A stretch of 64,000 nt of DNA from Myroides fluvii (GTDB taxonomy: Bacteria; Bacteroidota; Bacteroidia; Flavobacteriales; Flavobacteriaceae), in assembly GCF_009792295.1 (NCBI RefSeq), contig NZ_CP039934.1, positions 2,314,501-2,378,500 on the forward strand, in the 5' to 3' direction. The translations under genes were made by a program, and so were the position numbers. The notes below the pieces were generated by a model, which made no database searches, had not been told where the DNA came from, and saw nothing but the letters and a program-made list of their open reading frames with translations. Shown one piece after another: positions 55,547-64,000 of this stretch (position 1 is the first letter of the stretch; the number at the start of each line of letters is the position of its first letter).

Positions 55547-56539
55547 ATGTGGAGATGGTATTCTAATATATGGTATCGAAATATTTTTGGGCTACTGACG
55601 CTGTGCTTAATTTTTGGATTTATTCAATATACTAGTTTAGGAGATAAGACAATTCGTGAAGTATTGGTGGAAATGGTTCCTGCAATAGCTTTGATTTATT
55701 GCTTGCTTTATGTTAACAATGTATTTATAATCAAGCGTTTTTTGTTGACGAAAAAGTATGACTCCTTTTTATTGTGGTTTATTGTCTATTTGGTTTTTGG
55801 TGTATTTTGTTTGAGTCAGTATGCAATTTATGTAGGGGAGTTTAAGTCGTTGATTCTCGAGATTACGAACACGTTGTTTTTTACCATTTTAGGTACAGGG
55901 ACGTATTTCATTCACCAATGGGCTTTCCAAAACATAACTTTACGCGAAAGAAAATTAGCGAATACCGTAGCGGAACTAGACTTTTTAAAGATGCAATTGA
56001 ATCCGCATTTTCTGTTGAACGCCATGAATAATCTATATGGAGAGGCCTTGACAAATCCCAGTGATACACCCAGTCGAATTTTGCAGTTATCACATTTATT
56101 TCGCTATCAAATAGAGGCCAGCAAAAAAGAGGAAGTCCGGTTGGAGTTGGAAATTGACTTTGTCAACGAGTATTTAGATTATTATATATTTACGAGTGAT
56201 TCGCTAGTAGTAGATATTGAGTATCATGGAGAATTAGAATTATATAGCGTACCTCCTTTGTTGTTTTTTAGTTTGGTCGAGAATGCCGTGAAGTTTAGTT
56301 TACAAACCGAAAAACCGTCGATTTCGATAAAGTGGAAAGAAGAGGGAGGAAAGATATATTTTGAAATTATCAATAGCTGTCTACCAATTGAAAAACAAAA
56401 ACAAGGCACAGGCTTAGGGTTAAACAACTTGAAAAGAAGATTAGAAGTATCTGGTATTCACGCTCGATTTGAAGTTGAAGATCAAAAAAATAGATATAAA
56501 TCAAAACTTACGTTATGGGGACTAAATACAAATGTTTAA
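55547..56539 (+). CDS. LytS/YehU-type sensor histidine kinase
   Basis: 330 aa. Four N-terminal membrane segments (about 13-135). The His_kinase (PF06580-type) motif LKMQLNPHFLLNAMNNLY has its phosphoacceptor at His154, followed by an HATPase region with FFSLVENAVKFSL and GTGLGLNNLKRRLE. Such kinases act with LytTR regulators, and the next gene is one. Candidate promoter: TATCTTTA at 55521-55528. Confidence 0.93.
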   Translation: MWRWYSNIWYRNIFGLLTLCLIFGFIQYTSLGDKTIREVLVEMVPAIALIYCLLYVNNVFIIKRFLLTKKYDSFLLWFIVYLVFGVFCLSQYAIYVGEFKSLILEITNTLFFTILGTGTYFIHQWAFQNITLRERKLANTVAELDFLKMQLNPHFLLNAMNNLYGEALTNPSDTPSRILQLSHLFRYQIEASKKEEVRLELEIDFVNEYLDYYIFTSDSLVVDIEYHGELELYSVPPLLFFSLVENAVKFSLQTEKPSISIKWKEEGGKIYFEIINSCLPIEKQKQGTGLGLNNLKRRLEVSGIHARFEVEDQKNRYKSKLTLWGLNTNV

Positions 56540-57207
56540 TTGTTGATGATGAAAAGCCGGCGCATCAGGTTTTGATGAGTCATATCAATCAATGTGAAGA
56601 TTTAGAATGTGTAGGTACTGTTTTTTCAGGTAAGGAGGCTTTGCTTTTTTTACAACAAAACGAAGTGGATATTCTCTTGTTAGATATCAATATGCCGTTA
56701 ATTTCGGGATTAGAGTTTTTGGATATGCTAACTGTCAAACCGGTTACTATTATCACAACTGCGTATTCTGATTTTGCTTTAGAATCTTATGAAAAAGACG
56801 CTGTTGATTATCTATTAAAACCCATTTCGTTTGGCAAGTTTTTAAAAGCAATTGAGAAGGCAAAGATATTCTGTAAGAACCGAAAGGATTCAACGGATAT
56901 AGTAAAGGATAATGTGTTGAAAATTAGGGAAGATGGGATGGATGTCGTATTGGATATTGACGAAATTCTATTTGTTGAAAGCGCGGGAAATTACATTAAA
57001 ATTTATGTTGAAAATCGAAGTAAAAGTTATTTTGTATATGGCTCGTTAATTAGTATTAAGACAGAATTACCCGATTACTTCATACAAGTGCATCGTTCCT
57101 TTATTATCAATCGAAAGCATGTGGTTAAAAAGGAATTGGGAAAAGTAACGTTACAAGAAAACATTGAAATACCAGTAGGTAGAAAGTATCAGATTTTAAT
57201 TGAGTAA
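56515..57207 (+). CDS. LytTR-family response regulator
   Basis: 230 aa. Receiver domain with phosphoacceptor Asp57 (LLLDINMP) and the KP loop (LKPISFGKF). A LytTR DNA-binding domain follows (about 128-230, ILFVESAGNYIKIYVENRSKSYFVYGSL, FIQVHRSFIINRKHV). The start overlaps the kinase stop by 25 nt, so they are translationally coupled. Confidence 0.93.
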   Translation: MGTKYKCLIVDDEKPAHQVLMSHINQCEDLECVGTVFSGKEALLFLQQNEVDILLLDINMPLISGLEFLDMLTVKPVTIITTAYSDFALESYEKDAVDYLLKPISFGKFLKAIEKAKIFCKNRKDSTDIVKDNVLKIREDGMDVVLDIDEILFVESAGNYIKIYVENRSKSYFVYGSLISIKTELPDYFIQVHRSFIINRKHVVKKELGKVTLQENIEIPVGRKYQILIE

Positions 57208-57506
57208 CAAAGTAGCGCGTTTTTTACAGGGTGATTTTTTGTTTTAATTTTCTTGAGAATAATAATTGATTTTTAAACAAAGAGTAAACCATCTGTTTCA
57301 GATGATTTGAACAACATCACAACGTGCAGAGGTCTTTTTGTAGGATGTTTTTTTGTAGTATTTCCCTTGAAAAAAAGCATATTATGCCTTGGGTATAAAG
57401 AAAGAATGGAAGTTGTGGATGTTCTCGAAACAACAATAGAATCATATAATTTAGATCTACCTTGAGGTAATTCCTTGAAGGTAGATCTATTTTTAGATGT
57501 AGCTTA
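57208..57506. other. Spacer after the LytTR gene with a terminator-like hairpin
   Basis: No gene supported. A stem TAGATCTACCTT (57452-57463) / AAGGTAGATCTA (57478-57489) with a following T run may terminate rightward transcription. A smaller CATCTG-TTT-CAGATG hairpin lies at 57290-57304. Confidence 0.55.
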
Positions 57507-57650
57507 TTAGTATAAATTATTTGATGACTTCTTGCGCTTGCGCTGTCCTAGAATACTAATGGCGATGCAGGCAAGTACAAGGGCAAGTGATCCAATCTCC
57601 AGTGTCTGTTTGTACAGAAATGAGTCAAAATTTTGAACCATTAGTATCAT
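57507..57650 (-). CDS. Possible small membrane protein (47 aa), or remnant
   Basis: ORF MILMVQNFDSFLYKQTLEIG..., with one membrane segment (SLALVLACIAISILG) and a basic tail QRKRKK. Upstream in the same frame lies another hydrophobic run (DFFVFILLLVG) without a start codon, merging with the lpdA terminator, so the gene may be a truncated two-helix protein. GC is higher than in the surrounding DNA. No promoter found. Confidence 0.3.
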   Translation of the reverse strand: MILMVQNFDSFLYKQTLEIGSLALVLACIAISILGQRKRKKSSNNLY

Positions 57651-57674
57651 GCCGACGAGGAGGAGTATAAAAAC

Positions 57675-57709
57675 AAAAAAGTCCGTCGATAATCGACAGA
57701 CTTTTTTTT
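57675..57709 (-). terminator. Terminator of lpdA
   Basis: AAAAAAGTC-C-GTCGA / TCGAC-A-GACTTTTTT, 3-nt loop, one C-A mismatch; T run on the minus-strand side. Confidence 0.8.
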
Positions 57710-57740
57710 ATGTTTTCAACTAGTATAGTATTGTTTACTA

Positions 57741-59132
57741 TTATAAGTGGATTACTTCACCGTAAGCATCAGCAACAGCTTCCATTACTGCTTCACTCAT
57801 GGTAGGGTGAGGGTGAACCGCTTTTAGGATTTCATATCCTGTAGTTTCTAATTTACGCGCTACAACTGCCTCGGCAATCATATCTGTAACACCAGCACCA
57901 ATCATGTGACATCCTAACCATTCGCCGTATTTTGCGTCGAAGATCACTTTTACAAAACCATCAGGTGTTCCTCCTGCTTGTGCTTTACCAGAAGCAGAGA
58001 ATGGGAATTTACCAACTTTGATTTCGTAACCCGCCTCGATTGCTTTTTTCTCTGTCATACCAACAGAAGCAATTTCAGGAGTAGCATACGTACATCCAGG
58101 GATGTTTCCGTAATCTAATGGCTCAACATGATGACCTGCGATTTTCTCCACACAAAGGATTCCCTCTGCAGAAGCAACGTGTGCTAAGGCTTGTCCAGGA
58201 ACAACATCTCCGATTGCGTAGTAACCAGGGATATTCGTTTGGTAGAAATCATTCACTAAGATTTTATCACGATCTGTAGCAATTCCAACTTCTTCTAAAC
58301 CGATATTTTCAATATTTGTTTTGATACCAACGGCTGATAAAACGATATCTGCTTCGATGATTTCTTCACCTTTTGCTGTTTTTACCGTTGCTTTTACTCC
58401 TTCGCCAGTTGTGTCAACTTTCTCCACAGAAGCATTCGTCATCACTTTGATTCCAGCTTTTTTCAACGAACGCTCAAATTGTTTAGAGATGTCTTCGTCT
58501 TCTACAGGAACGATGTTTGGCATGAATTCAACAACAGTTACATCTGTTCCCATTGCATTATAGAAATAAGCAAACTCAACACCAATTGCACCTGAACCTA
58601 CAACAATCATTTTCTTTGGTTGTTGTGGCAAAGTTAAAGCTTGACGGTATCCAATTACTTTTGTACCATCTTGTGGTAAGTTTGGCAATTCTCTAGAACG
58701 TGCTCCTGTTGCGATGATAATATGGTCTGCACTATATTCTGTTACTTTTCCATCCTTATCTGTTACGTCAACTTTTTTTCCTGGTTTTACTTTTCCAAAT
58801 CCATCGATAACTTCAATTTTGTTCTTTTTCATTAAGAATTGAACACCTTTGCTCATTCCTGCCGCAACTCCACGTGAACGTGCAACTACTGCGTCGAAAT
58901 CTTTATCAACTTCTCCATTAATTGTCAATCCATAATCAGATGCATGTTTCAAGTATTCAAATACTTGTGCAGATTTTAGAAGTGCTTTGGTTGGAATACA
59001 TCCCCAGTTTAAGCAAATACCTCCTAAATTTTCTCTTTCAACTACTGCGACTTTAAAGCCTAATTGAGATGCTCGGATTGCAGTAACGTAACCTCCAGGG
59101 CCACTTCCTAAAACAATAATATCGAATTTCAT
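57741..59132 (-). CDS. lpdA: Dihydrolipoyl dehydrogenase
   Basis: 463 aa FAD enzyme re-oxidising dihydrolipoamide of the 2-oxoacid dehydrogenase complexes and glycine cleavage. FAD motif GSGPGGYVTAIRA, redox disulfide in GGICLNWGC (Cys40, Cys45), NAD motif VVGSGAIGVEFAYFYNAMG, C-terminal HPHPTMSEAV. Monocistronic here; no E1/E2 gene is near, so it must serve complexes encoded elsewhere. Followed by a terminator. Confidence 0.97.
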   Translation of the reverse strand: MKFDIIVLGSGPGGYVTAIRASQLGFKVAVVERENLGGICLNWGCIPTKALLKSAQVFEYLKHASDYGLTINGEVDKDFDAVVARSRGVAAGMSKGVQFLMKKNKIEVIDGFGKVKPGKKVDVTDKDGKVTEYSADHIIIATGARSRELPNLPQDGTKVIGYRQALTLPQQPKKMIVVGSGAIGVEFAYFYNAMGTDVTVVEFMPNIVPVEDEDISKQFERSLKKAGIKVMTNASVEKVDTTGEGVKATVKTAKGEEIIEADIVLSAVGIKTNIENIGLEEVGIATDRDKILVNDFYQTNIPGYYAIGDVVPGQALAHVASAEGILCVEKIAGHHVEPLDYGNIPGCTYATPEIASVGMTEKKAIEAGYEIKVGKFPFSASGKAQAGGTPDGFVKVIFDAKYGEWLGCHMIGAGVTDMIAEAVVARKLETTGYEILKAVHPHPTMSEAVMEAVADAYGEVIHL

Positions 59133-59383
59133 ATGTATGTATTTCTATATTTTACGCTACGAAAATAATCAATTATTTCCGTACTTAAAACTTTCGGTTT
59201 GAAAAGTTGATAGACTGAAAATTAAAGAATTGTAAATACAACTTCTTTTCTGGTCTGCTTTCAAAGAATATCAATAGTGAACGTGTGTTTTTATTGTCTG
59301 ATTAGTAAAGAAAAGAGCAATTTATTTCGAACAATAGCAGCAGGGAGCTTAATGATAGACAAGGGATAGTAAAGACGTTTATT

Positions 59384-60859
59384 TTACCAATACCCTAAAA
59401 ACTTCCACCATAAACCACCTAAGGTAATCCAGATTGTTAAGTTTACGATACTAAGTATGAATCCCACTTTCCACCATTCCGCTAAGGTCGTATATCCTGC
59501 GCCAAATATGATAGGAGCAGTACCTGTTCCATAATGGGTGAGTGACATCATTAAGGAAGAAGAGGCGCCTAGTAACAAAGCGAGGAGCATGGGAGGAGCC
59601 CCTAATGCAATTCCCGCTGTAAAGAAAGCCGCAAACATGGCCGTGATATGCGCTGTTGTACTCGCAAAGAAATAGTGTGAATAGACATACACAAGTAGTA
59701 ATAATAACGTACCTACAATCCAACTTACTCCCAAATGGTTTATTCCAGTACCAACCGTTTGAGCCAACCAAGAAACAAGTCCGAGTTTACCTAGAAAGCT
59801 TGCCATCATGACTAAAGCCGCAAACCATACAATGGTATCCCATGCACCGTGATTTTTTAAAATATCACTCCAAGAAAGCACGCCCGTAAGGAGTAAAATA
59901 GATAATCCAACAAAAGCAGCTGTCGTTGGTTGAACGAGAAACGCATCACCAAAGAGCATAGCGGGAACACCCGCCCATAAAAACAGTAATAAGAGGAATA
60001 CACCCAATGTGATTTTCTCAGGCAATGAAAAAGGGCCTAATTCTTTGAGCTGTGCTTTAGCAAAATTAGGTGCATCTGGGGTTTCTTTTATTTCTGGAGG
60101 ACAGATCTTATATATAACTAAAGGCATAATGAATAATGCAAATAAGGCTGGCACAAAGGCCGCTACAGCCCACATGCCCCAGGTTAAGTTGAAATCACCA
60201 TCTGTTCCTTCGTAAATTAAGCTTACAATTAACGGATTTGGCGCAGTTGCTGTAATAAACATGGCAGATGTAATGGGGTTGGTGTTGTAATTGACTAAGG
60301 CCAAGTAACGACCAATGCGCTTGCGTAATTCAGGCGTTGGACTGGATCCGAAGCTCTCAGAAATGGAACGCATAATAGGATAAATAATACCCCCACCACG
60401 TGCGGTATTACTCGGAGTAACTGGCGCTAATATTGTTTCTGCAAAAGCCAAAGCGTATGCAATACCCAATGTTTTCTTTCCAAATAAAGAAATAAGAAAA
60501 TAACCAATTCTAGCGCCTAATCCCGTTTTGCACAAACTAATGGAAATCATAATGGAAATACCAATGAGCCAAATTAAATCGTTTGAAAAACCACTTAAAG
60601 CATCGCTTAACGCGGCTTTTGAACTTTCGGGATTGGTTACTCCTGTTAGGGCAACCAAGGCTATAGCTACGATGGATACCCCTCCAATAGGCATCGCCTT
60701 TCCAATAATTGCAGCTATCGTTCCTACGAATAAGGCGAGTAGATGCCAAGCATGCGGGTCAACTCCTGTTGGAACGGGAATAACAAACCAAATTAACAAG
60801 GTGAGGGATACAGCAATAGCAGCGGGTACGGGTTTGATTGGATCTAAAGTATAGGCCAT
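59384..60859 (-). CDS. DASS-family anion:sodium (or dicarboxylate) transporter
   Basis: 491 aa with about twelve membrane segments. Motifs AGTTP-like TLAPVTPSNTARGGGIIYPI and LVNYNTNPITSAMFITATAPNPL, plus a C-terminal AASSS-like LGASSSLMMSLTHYG, resemble the CitT/YbhI/plant 2-oxoglutarate-malate translocator group. The substrate is probably a di- or tricarboxylate; not resolved. A TTG six bases upstream is an alternative start; ATG 60859 is preferred. Confidence 0.9.
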   Translation of the reverse strand: MAYTLDPIKPVPAAIAVSLTLLIWFVIPVPTGVDPHAWHLLALFVGTIAAIIGKAMPIGGVSIVAIALVALTGVTNPESSKAALSDALSGFSNDLIWLIGISIMISISLCKTGLGARIGYFLISLFGKKTLGIAYALAFAETILAPVTPSNTARGGGIIYPIMRSISESFGSSPTPELRKRIGRYLALVNYNTNPITSAMFITATAPNPLIVSLIYEGTDGDFNLTWGMWAVAAFVPALFALFIMPLVIYKICPPEIKETPDAPNFAKAQLKELGPFSLPEKITLGVFLLLLFLWAGVPAMLFGDAFLVQPTTAAFVGLSILLLTGVLSWSDILKNHGAWDTIVWFAALVMMASFLGKLGLVSWLAQTVGTGINHLGVSWIVGTLLLLLVYVYSHYFFASTTAHITAMFAAFFTAGIALGAPPMLLALLLGASSSLMMSLTHYGTGTAPIIFGAGYTTLAEWWKVGFILSIVNLTIWITLGGLWWKFLGYW

Positions 60860-61091
60860 ATTCAATCTAATTAAGTGAATAGAAAATACTGCGTACTCTT
60901 ATCGCAGTATATGCTAGTATCCTTTATCCAATAAATAGACCAAACTGTGTTTTTTTTATTTCTTTTTTGAATTTTTTTTAAAATTTAATTTGAAAAGTGA
61001 AACTTGCGGGGCGTTGCTGTTTTGAAAGATTTGTTGGAAAAGGCGAGTATTGACGTGAAAATAGGGAGACCATAGGGCCTGTTTTATGGGC

Positions 61092-61126
61092 ATAAAAAAA
61101 GGATTGTGTTTTAAAACACAATCCTT
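61092..61126 (-). terminator. Terminator of truA-ABC transporter unit
   Basis: GGATTGTGTTTT / AAAACACAATCC, a perfect 24-nt palindrome at 61101-61124, with a T run on the minus-strand side. Confidence 0.85.
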
Positions 61127-61146
61127 GGTTATTTCATTTTTCAAAT

Positions 61147-62901
61147 TTAGGCGGATTCAACTACTTTGAACTGAGAGTCGTATAAGTTTCTGTAATATCC
61201 GTTTTCGTATGTTAATAACTCGTGATGAGTTCCTTTTTCTACAATTTTACCTTTGTCCATTACGATAATAACATCCGCATTGACAATTGTAGCTAAGCGG
61301 TGTGCAATAATGATAGAAGTCTGATTATGCGTTAAGTAATCGGTTGCTTTTTGAAGCAATTCTTCAGAATGAGAATCAATCGATGAAGTTGCTTCATCGA
61401 GGATTAGAATACTCGGTTTGCTTACATAAGCGCGCAAAAAGGCAATTAATTGTCGTTGACCTGAAGATAACATCACACCGCGTTCTTTTACATCGTAATC
61501 ATAGCCACCAGGTAAACTCATAATGAAATCATGGATACCTATTTTTTGAGCAGATTCAATAACGAATTCTTTTGTGATTGCGGGATTATGTAGGGTAATA
61601 TTGTTTAAGATACTATCGCTAAACAAGAAAACATCTTGTAAGACAATAGCAATTTGTTTGCGCAAAGAAGCTAATTCAAAATCGTGAATATCGACATGAT
61701 CAATTTTAATTGTTCCTGTATTGATATCGTAAAAGCGATTCAGCAAATTGATAATGGTGGATTTTCCTGCTCCTGAAGACCCCACAATAGCAACGGTCTG
61801 TCCTGCTTTAATTTCCAAGTCTATTCCTTTTAAAACTTCTACTCCTGGAATATAACTAAAGTGAACGTTGTGTAGTGAAATATCACCTTTAAAAGCAGGT
61901 GCTTGTATGGTTCCATTATGTTCCATTATTTCATCCATTTCCAGTACTTCGAATACGCGTTCTGCAGCAATAATTCCCATTTGCATCACATTAAATTTAT
62001 CGGCAATTTGACGCAATGGGTTAAACAACATACTGATTAGCATGGTATAGGCAAATAAATCCCCAAATGTAGTAAGGTTATCTCCTTGTACGATAGACAT
62101 TCCTCCATACCAAATGACCATTCCTAAGGTTAAGGAAGAAACAATATCGGCAATGGGGAAAAAGATAGAGTTGTATAAAATATTTTTTAACCAGGCTTGG
62201 TTGTGTTTTTCGTTAATTTCTTTGAACTTTTCATACTCAATTTCCTCACGAGTAAATAATTGAACAATCTTCATCCCTGAAATGCGCTCTTGTACAAAGG
62301 TATTGAGGTTGGCAATTTGCGTGCGCACTTCTTGAAAGGCATCTTTCATCTTAATTTGAAAGATTCGCGTGGCATACAATAATATAGGCATAGCCAATAA
62401 TACGATACAGCTTAATTTCCAGTTCATGTAGAACATGATTCCGAGAACAACAACCATTTTTAGTAAATCACTGACAATCATAAATAGCCCTTGACTGAAT
62501 ATACTGGCAATCGATTCGATATCGGATACCGAACGCGTAACCAATTTACCAACAGGTTCATTGTCGAAATAACGCATGCGGAAAGAGATAATCTTTTTAA
62601 AGAGTTCTTCTCGAATATCTTTGACGATATCTTGTCCCAGCCAACTTGCCCAATAGGTAAATAAAAATTGGAACATCACTTCAAAAAATAGCACAATAGC
62701 CATCAGTCCCACATAGAGCAATAAACCGTTCTGATCTTGGGGTTGTACGTAGCTATTCACGGTTTCTTTGACCATATACGGACGTGCCGCGGCAAAGATT
62801 GACAGGGCAATAGCAAAAAAGATCACCCAACGAAATCTACTTTGATAAGGTTTGGCGTATGCTAAGGTTTTGCGTAAGGATATAGAGTTTAATTTTTTCA
62901 T
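61147..62901 (-). CDS. ABC exporter, fused permease and ATPase
   Basis: 584 aa half-transporter of the MsbA/LmrA type: six membrane segments (about 25-310), then an ATPase with Walker A GSSGAGKST, signature LSSGQRQ and Walker B ILILDEATSSID. The signature has Ser in place of the third-position Gly of LSGGQ; from memory this is common in Bacteroidota homologues. Substrate unknown (lipid or drug). Its ATG overlaps the truA stop by 4 nt, so it follows truA in the operon. Confidence 0.93.
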   Translation of the reverse strand: MKKLNSISLRKTLAYAKPYQSRFRWVIFFAIALSIFAAARPYMVKETVNSYVQPQDQNGLLLYVGLMAIVLFFEVMFQFLFTYWASWLGQDIVKDIREELFKKIISFRMRYFDNEPVGKLVTRSVSDIESIASIFSQGLFMIVSDLLKMVVVLGIMFYMNWKLSCIVLLAMPILLYATRIFQIKMKDAFQEVRTQIANLNTFVQERISGMKIVQLFTREEIEYEKFKEINEKHNQAWLKNILYNSIFFPIADIVSSLTLGMVIWYGGMSIVQGDNLTTFGDLFAYTMLISMLFNPLRQIADKFNVMQMGIIAAERVFEVLEMDEIMEHNGTIQAPAFKGDISLHNVHFSYIPGVEVLKGIDLEIKAGQTVAIVGSSGAGKSTIINLLNRFYDINTGTIKIDHVDIHDFELASLRKQIAIVLQDVFLFSDSILNNITLHNPAITKEFVIESAQKIGIHDFIMSLPGGYDYDVKERGVMLSSGQRQLIAFLRAYVSKPSILILDEATSSIDSHSEELLQKATDYLTHNQTSIIIAHRLATIVNADVIIVMDKGKIVEKGTHHELLTYENGYYRNLYDSQFKVVESA

Positions 62902-63635
62902 AAATAAGGGTAACCTACTTTTGTTAAAAATAAGCCTTTTCCGGGAACTGAGAAACCAGCTTGTCCTCGGTCTTTGCTTTCGATGATGGTTCTGAAATCA
63001 TCGAGGGTGATTTTGTGTAGCCCCACGTTGATTAACGTACCGACAATAGCGCGTACCATATTGCGCAAAAAGCGATTGGCACTTACGGTGAATATCAGTT
63101 GATTGTTGTCGATAAAGGCCCATTCTGCTTTGTAAATAGTACAGTTGAAAGTGAAAACATCGGTATGCGTTTTTGAAAAACACTCGAAGTCTTCGTATTC
63201 AAATAGAATTTGTGCCGCTTGATTCATCAATGCGATGTCCAAAGGACGGTGATGGTAATAACTCAACGGGTGGGCAAAAGCATCTTTGAATAAATGCATG
63301 TGATATTCATAGGTGCGATAGGTTGCATCAAATCGAGCATGGGCTTCCTCTGTTACACTGTGGAATTGATACACCACAATATCGGGAGGTAAAAACGAAT
63401 TCATTTTTTGAATTAAAGTAGAAGAATCAAAAGGTAAATCATAATCAAAATGAGCAAACATTTGTTTTGCATGCACCCCTGCATCAGTTCTACCTGCACC
63501 TACTAATTCAATCGGTTGACGCAGTAAAGTCGAAATAGCCTCCGTTAACGTTTGCTGTACCGTACGTGCATTGGGCTGTAATTGCCATCCATGATACGCT
63601 GTCCCGTTATACGCAAATTCGATAAAATATCTCAA
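62898..63635 (-). CDS. truA: tRNA pseudouridine38-40 synthase
   Basis: 245 aa. Catalytic Asp51 in VGAGRTDAGVHAKQ; C-terminal motif FLRNMVRAIVGTLINVG. Modifies U38-40 of tRNA anticodon arms. First gene of a truA-ABC exporter operon, overlap 4 nt. A -7 element TATATTTG (minus strand) lies at 63659-63666. Confidence 0.97.
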   Translation of the reverse strand: MRYFIEFAYNGTAYHGWQLQPNARTVQQTLTEAISTLLRQPIELVGAGRTDAGVHAKQMFAHFDYDLPFDSSTLIQKMNSFLPPDIVVYQFHSVTEEAHARFDATYRTYEYHMHLFKDAFAHPLSYYHHRPLDIALMNQAAQILFEYEDFECFSKTHTDVFTFNCTIYKAEWAFIDNNQLIFTVSANRFLRNMVRAIVGTLINVGLHKITLDDFRTIIESKDRGQAGFSVPGKGLFLTKVGYPYL

Positions 63636-63658
63636 AATTCATTCAGTTTTTAAGCGTA

Positions 63659-63666
63659 CAAATATA
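63659..63666 (-). promoter_or_regulatory. -7 element of truA
   Basis: Minus strand TATATTTG matches TAnnTTTG, about 24 nt upstream of the ATG; no clear -33 TTG. Confidence 0.45.
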
Positions 63667-63730
63667 CTTTAAAAATAAGGACTTGGCAGTTCAAGTTTAC
63701 ATAAAATTGAGGTAAACATTTGGCAAATTG

Positions 63731-64000
63731 TTATTCTAGGGTTACAAAATTAGCAGAAACCCAAGCTCGAATGTTTTGATTGGGATTGTATAAATACGCA
63801 GATACATTGTCTTCGGAAAAATTTTCAGGATTGACTTCTACATAAAGCCAAGTGCGATCTTCTACATCAACTGTATCTAAAATTTTTACTCGTGTATTCT
63901 TTTTAATTTTTGCAATAGTGTATTCTCCATTTGCATTAAAAAAATAATCAAAATCTTCATCTTGATGTTTTTCCGTGGATGGATAAGATCTTAAATCATA
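63731..64000 (-). CDS. 3' end of an unknown gene (cut by window edge)
   Basis: The last 89 codons are open to the window edge on the minus strand. The sequence YTIAKIKKNTRVKILDTVDVEDRTWLYVEV followed by AWVSANFVTLE has the pattern of a bacterial SH3-type domain (turn Thr/Asp, W-x-x-V end). Start and product cannot be determined. Ends with TAA at 63731-63733; about 95 bp upstream of truA. Confidence 0.7.
   Translation of the reverse strand, partial: YDLRSYPSTEKHQDEDFDYFFNANGEYTIAKIKKNTRVKILDTVDVEDRTWLYVEVNPENFSEDNVSAYLYNPNQNIRAWVSANFVTLE

Noticed and set aside
61147..62901. LSSGQ instead of LSGGQ in the ABC exporter taken as a sign of a dead transporter.
   Set aside because: Walker A, Walker B and other motifs are intact, and from memory this variant is usual in Bacteroidota homologues.

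Overview
The window reads as a chromosomal segment of a Bacteroidota bacterium, almost certainly family Flavobacteriaceae. Evidence: low GC; A-rich leaders with little Shine-Dalgarno; many promoters of the Bacteroidota type (TTG, about 19-20 nt, TAnnTTTG); TonB-dependent receptors; a PorV/PorQ-type protein; DUF4249, DUF4105 and DUF4835 proteins; and the flavobacterial gene order around ligA-dapA-bamD-rpoZ-coaBC-recN. A BspA-type leucine-rich surface protein and the general content fit Myroides or a close relative, but that genus call is inference.

Layout. 1-6 kb: kdsD (cut by the left edge), divergent recQ, then idi-queD-manA. 6.0-6.5 kb: five tandem tRNA-Thr(UGU) genes. 6.8-12 kb: a secreted protein, cardiolipin synthase and a TonB-type outer-membrane protein. 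12-16 kb: the decayed remnant of a LOG-family gene, a NYN-LOTUS protein, small membrane proteins, a lipoprotein and pssA. 16-24.4 kb: a PorV-like/DUF4105/CpsB-type phosphatase cluster, DUF1573, valS, a TatD-like hydrolase and tcdA. 24.4-32 kb: an aromatic amino-acid permease, a Fur-family regulator, YpdA, a YceI lipoprotein, a DJ-1 protein, nadC, a YihY protein and DUF2147. 32.5-42 kb: priA, a BspA-repeat surface protein, a DMP19-like protein, rpsF-rpsR-rplI, and a WYL regulator facing a DinB protein. 42-52 kb: ligA, dapA, ferritin, bamD, rpoZ, coaBC, DUF4835 and recN. 52-57.2 kb: a DUF4249 lipoprotein with its TonB receptor, divergent from a LytS/LytTR two-component pair. 57.5-64 kb: lpdA, a DASS anion transporter, an ABC exporter with truA, and the 3' end of another gene.

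Most genes are housekeeping (translation, DNA repair, cofactor and lipid synthesis, envelope biogenesis). The accessory or less-described elements are the BspA protein, built of two header-plus-repeat halves with a recent in-frame 150-bp duplication; the 108-bp-period tRNA array with a conserved hairpin in each spacer; the LOG pseudogene; an 8-bp six-copy repeat before the WYL regulator; and a small membrane ORF behind the lpdA terminator. I found no CRISPR array, insertion sequence, prophage or recognisable defence island. No clearly undescribed multi-gene system is visible; the best leads are listed as findings with their limits.

Several start sites were set by reading the sequence, for example idi 3594, manA 4640, the NYN protein 12274, DUF3667 13457, pssA 16031, the BspA protein 37919, DUF6495 41858, DUF4835 49358, DUF4249 53000 and the TonB receptor 55389. 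Promoters, signal peptides or family N-termini contradict longer frames that open with TTG or GTG.
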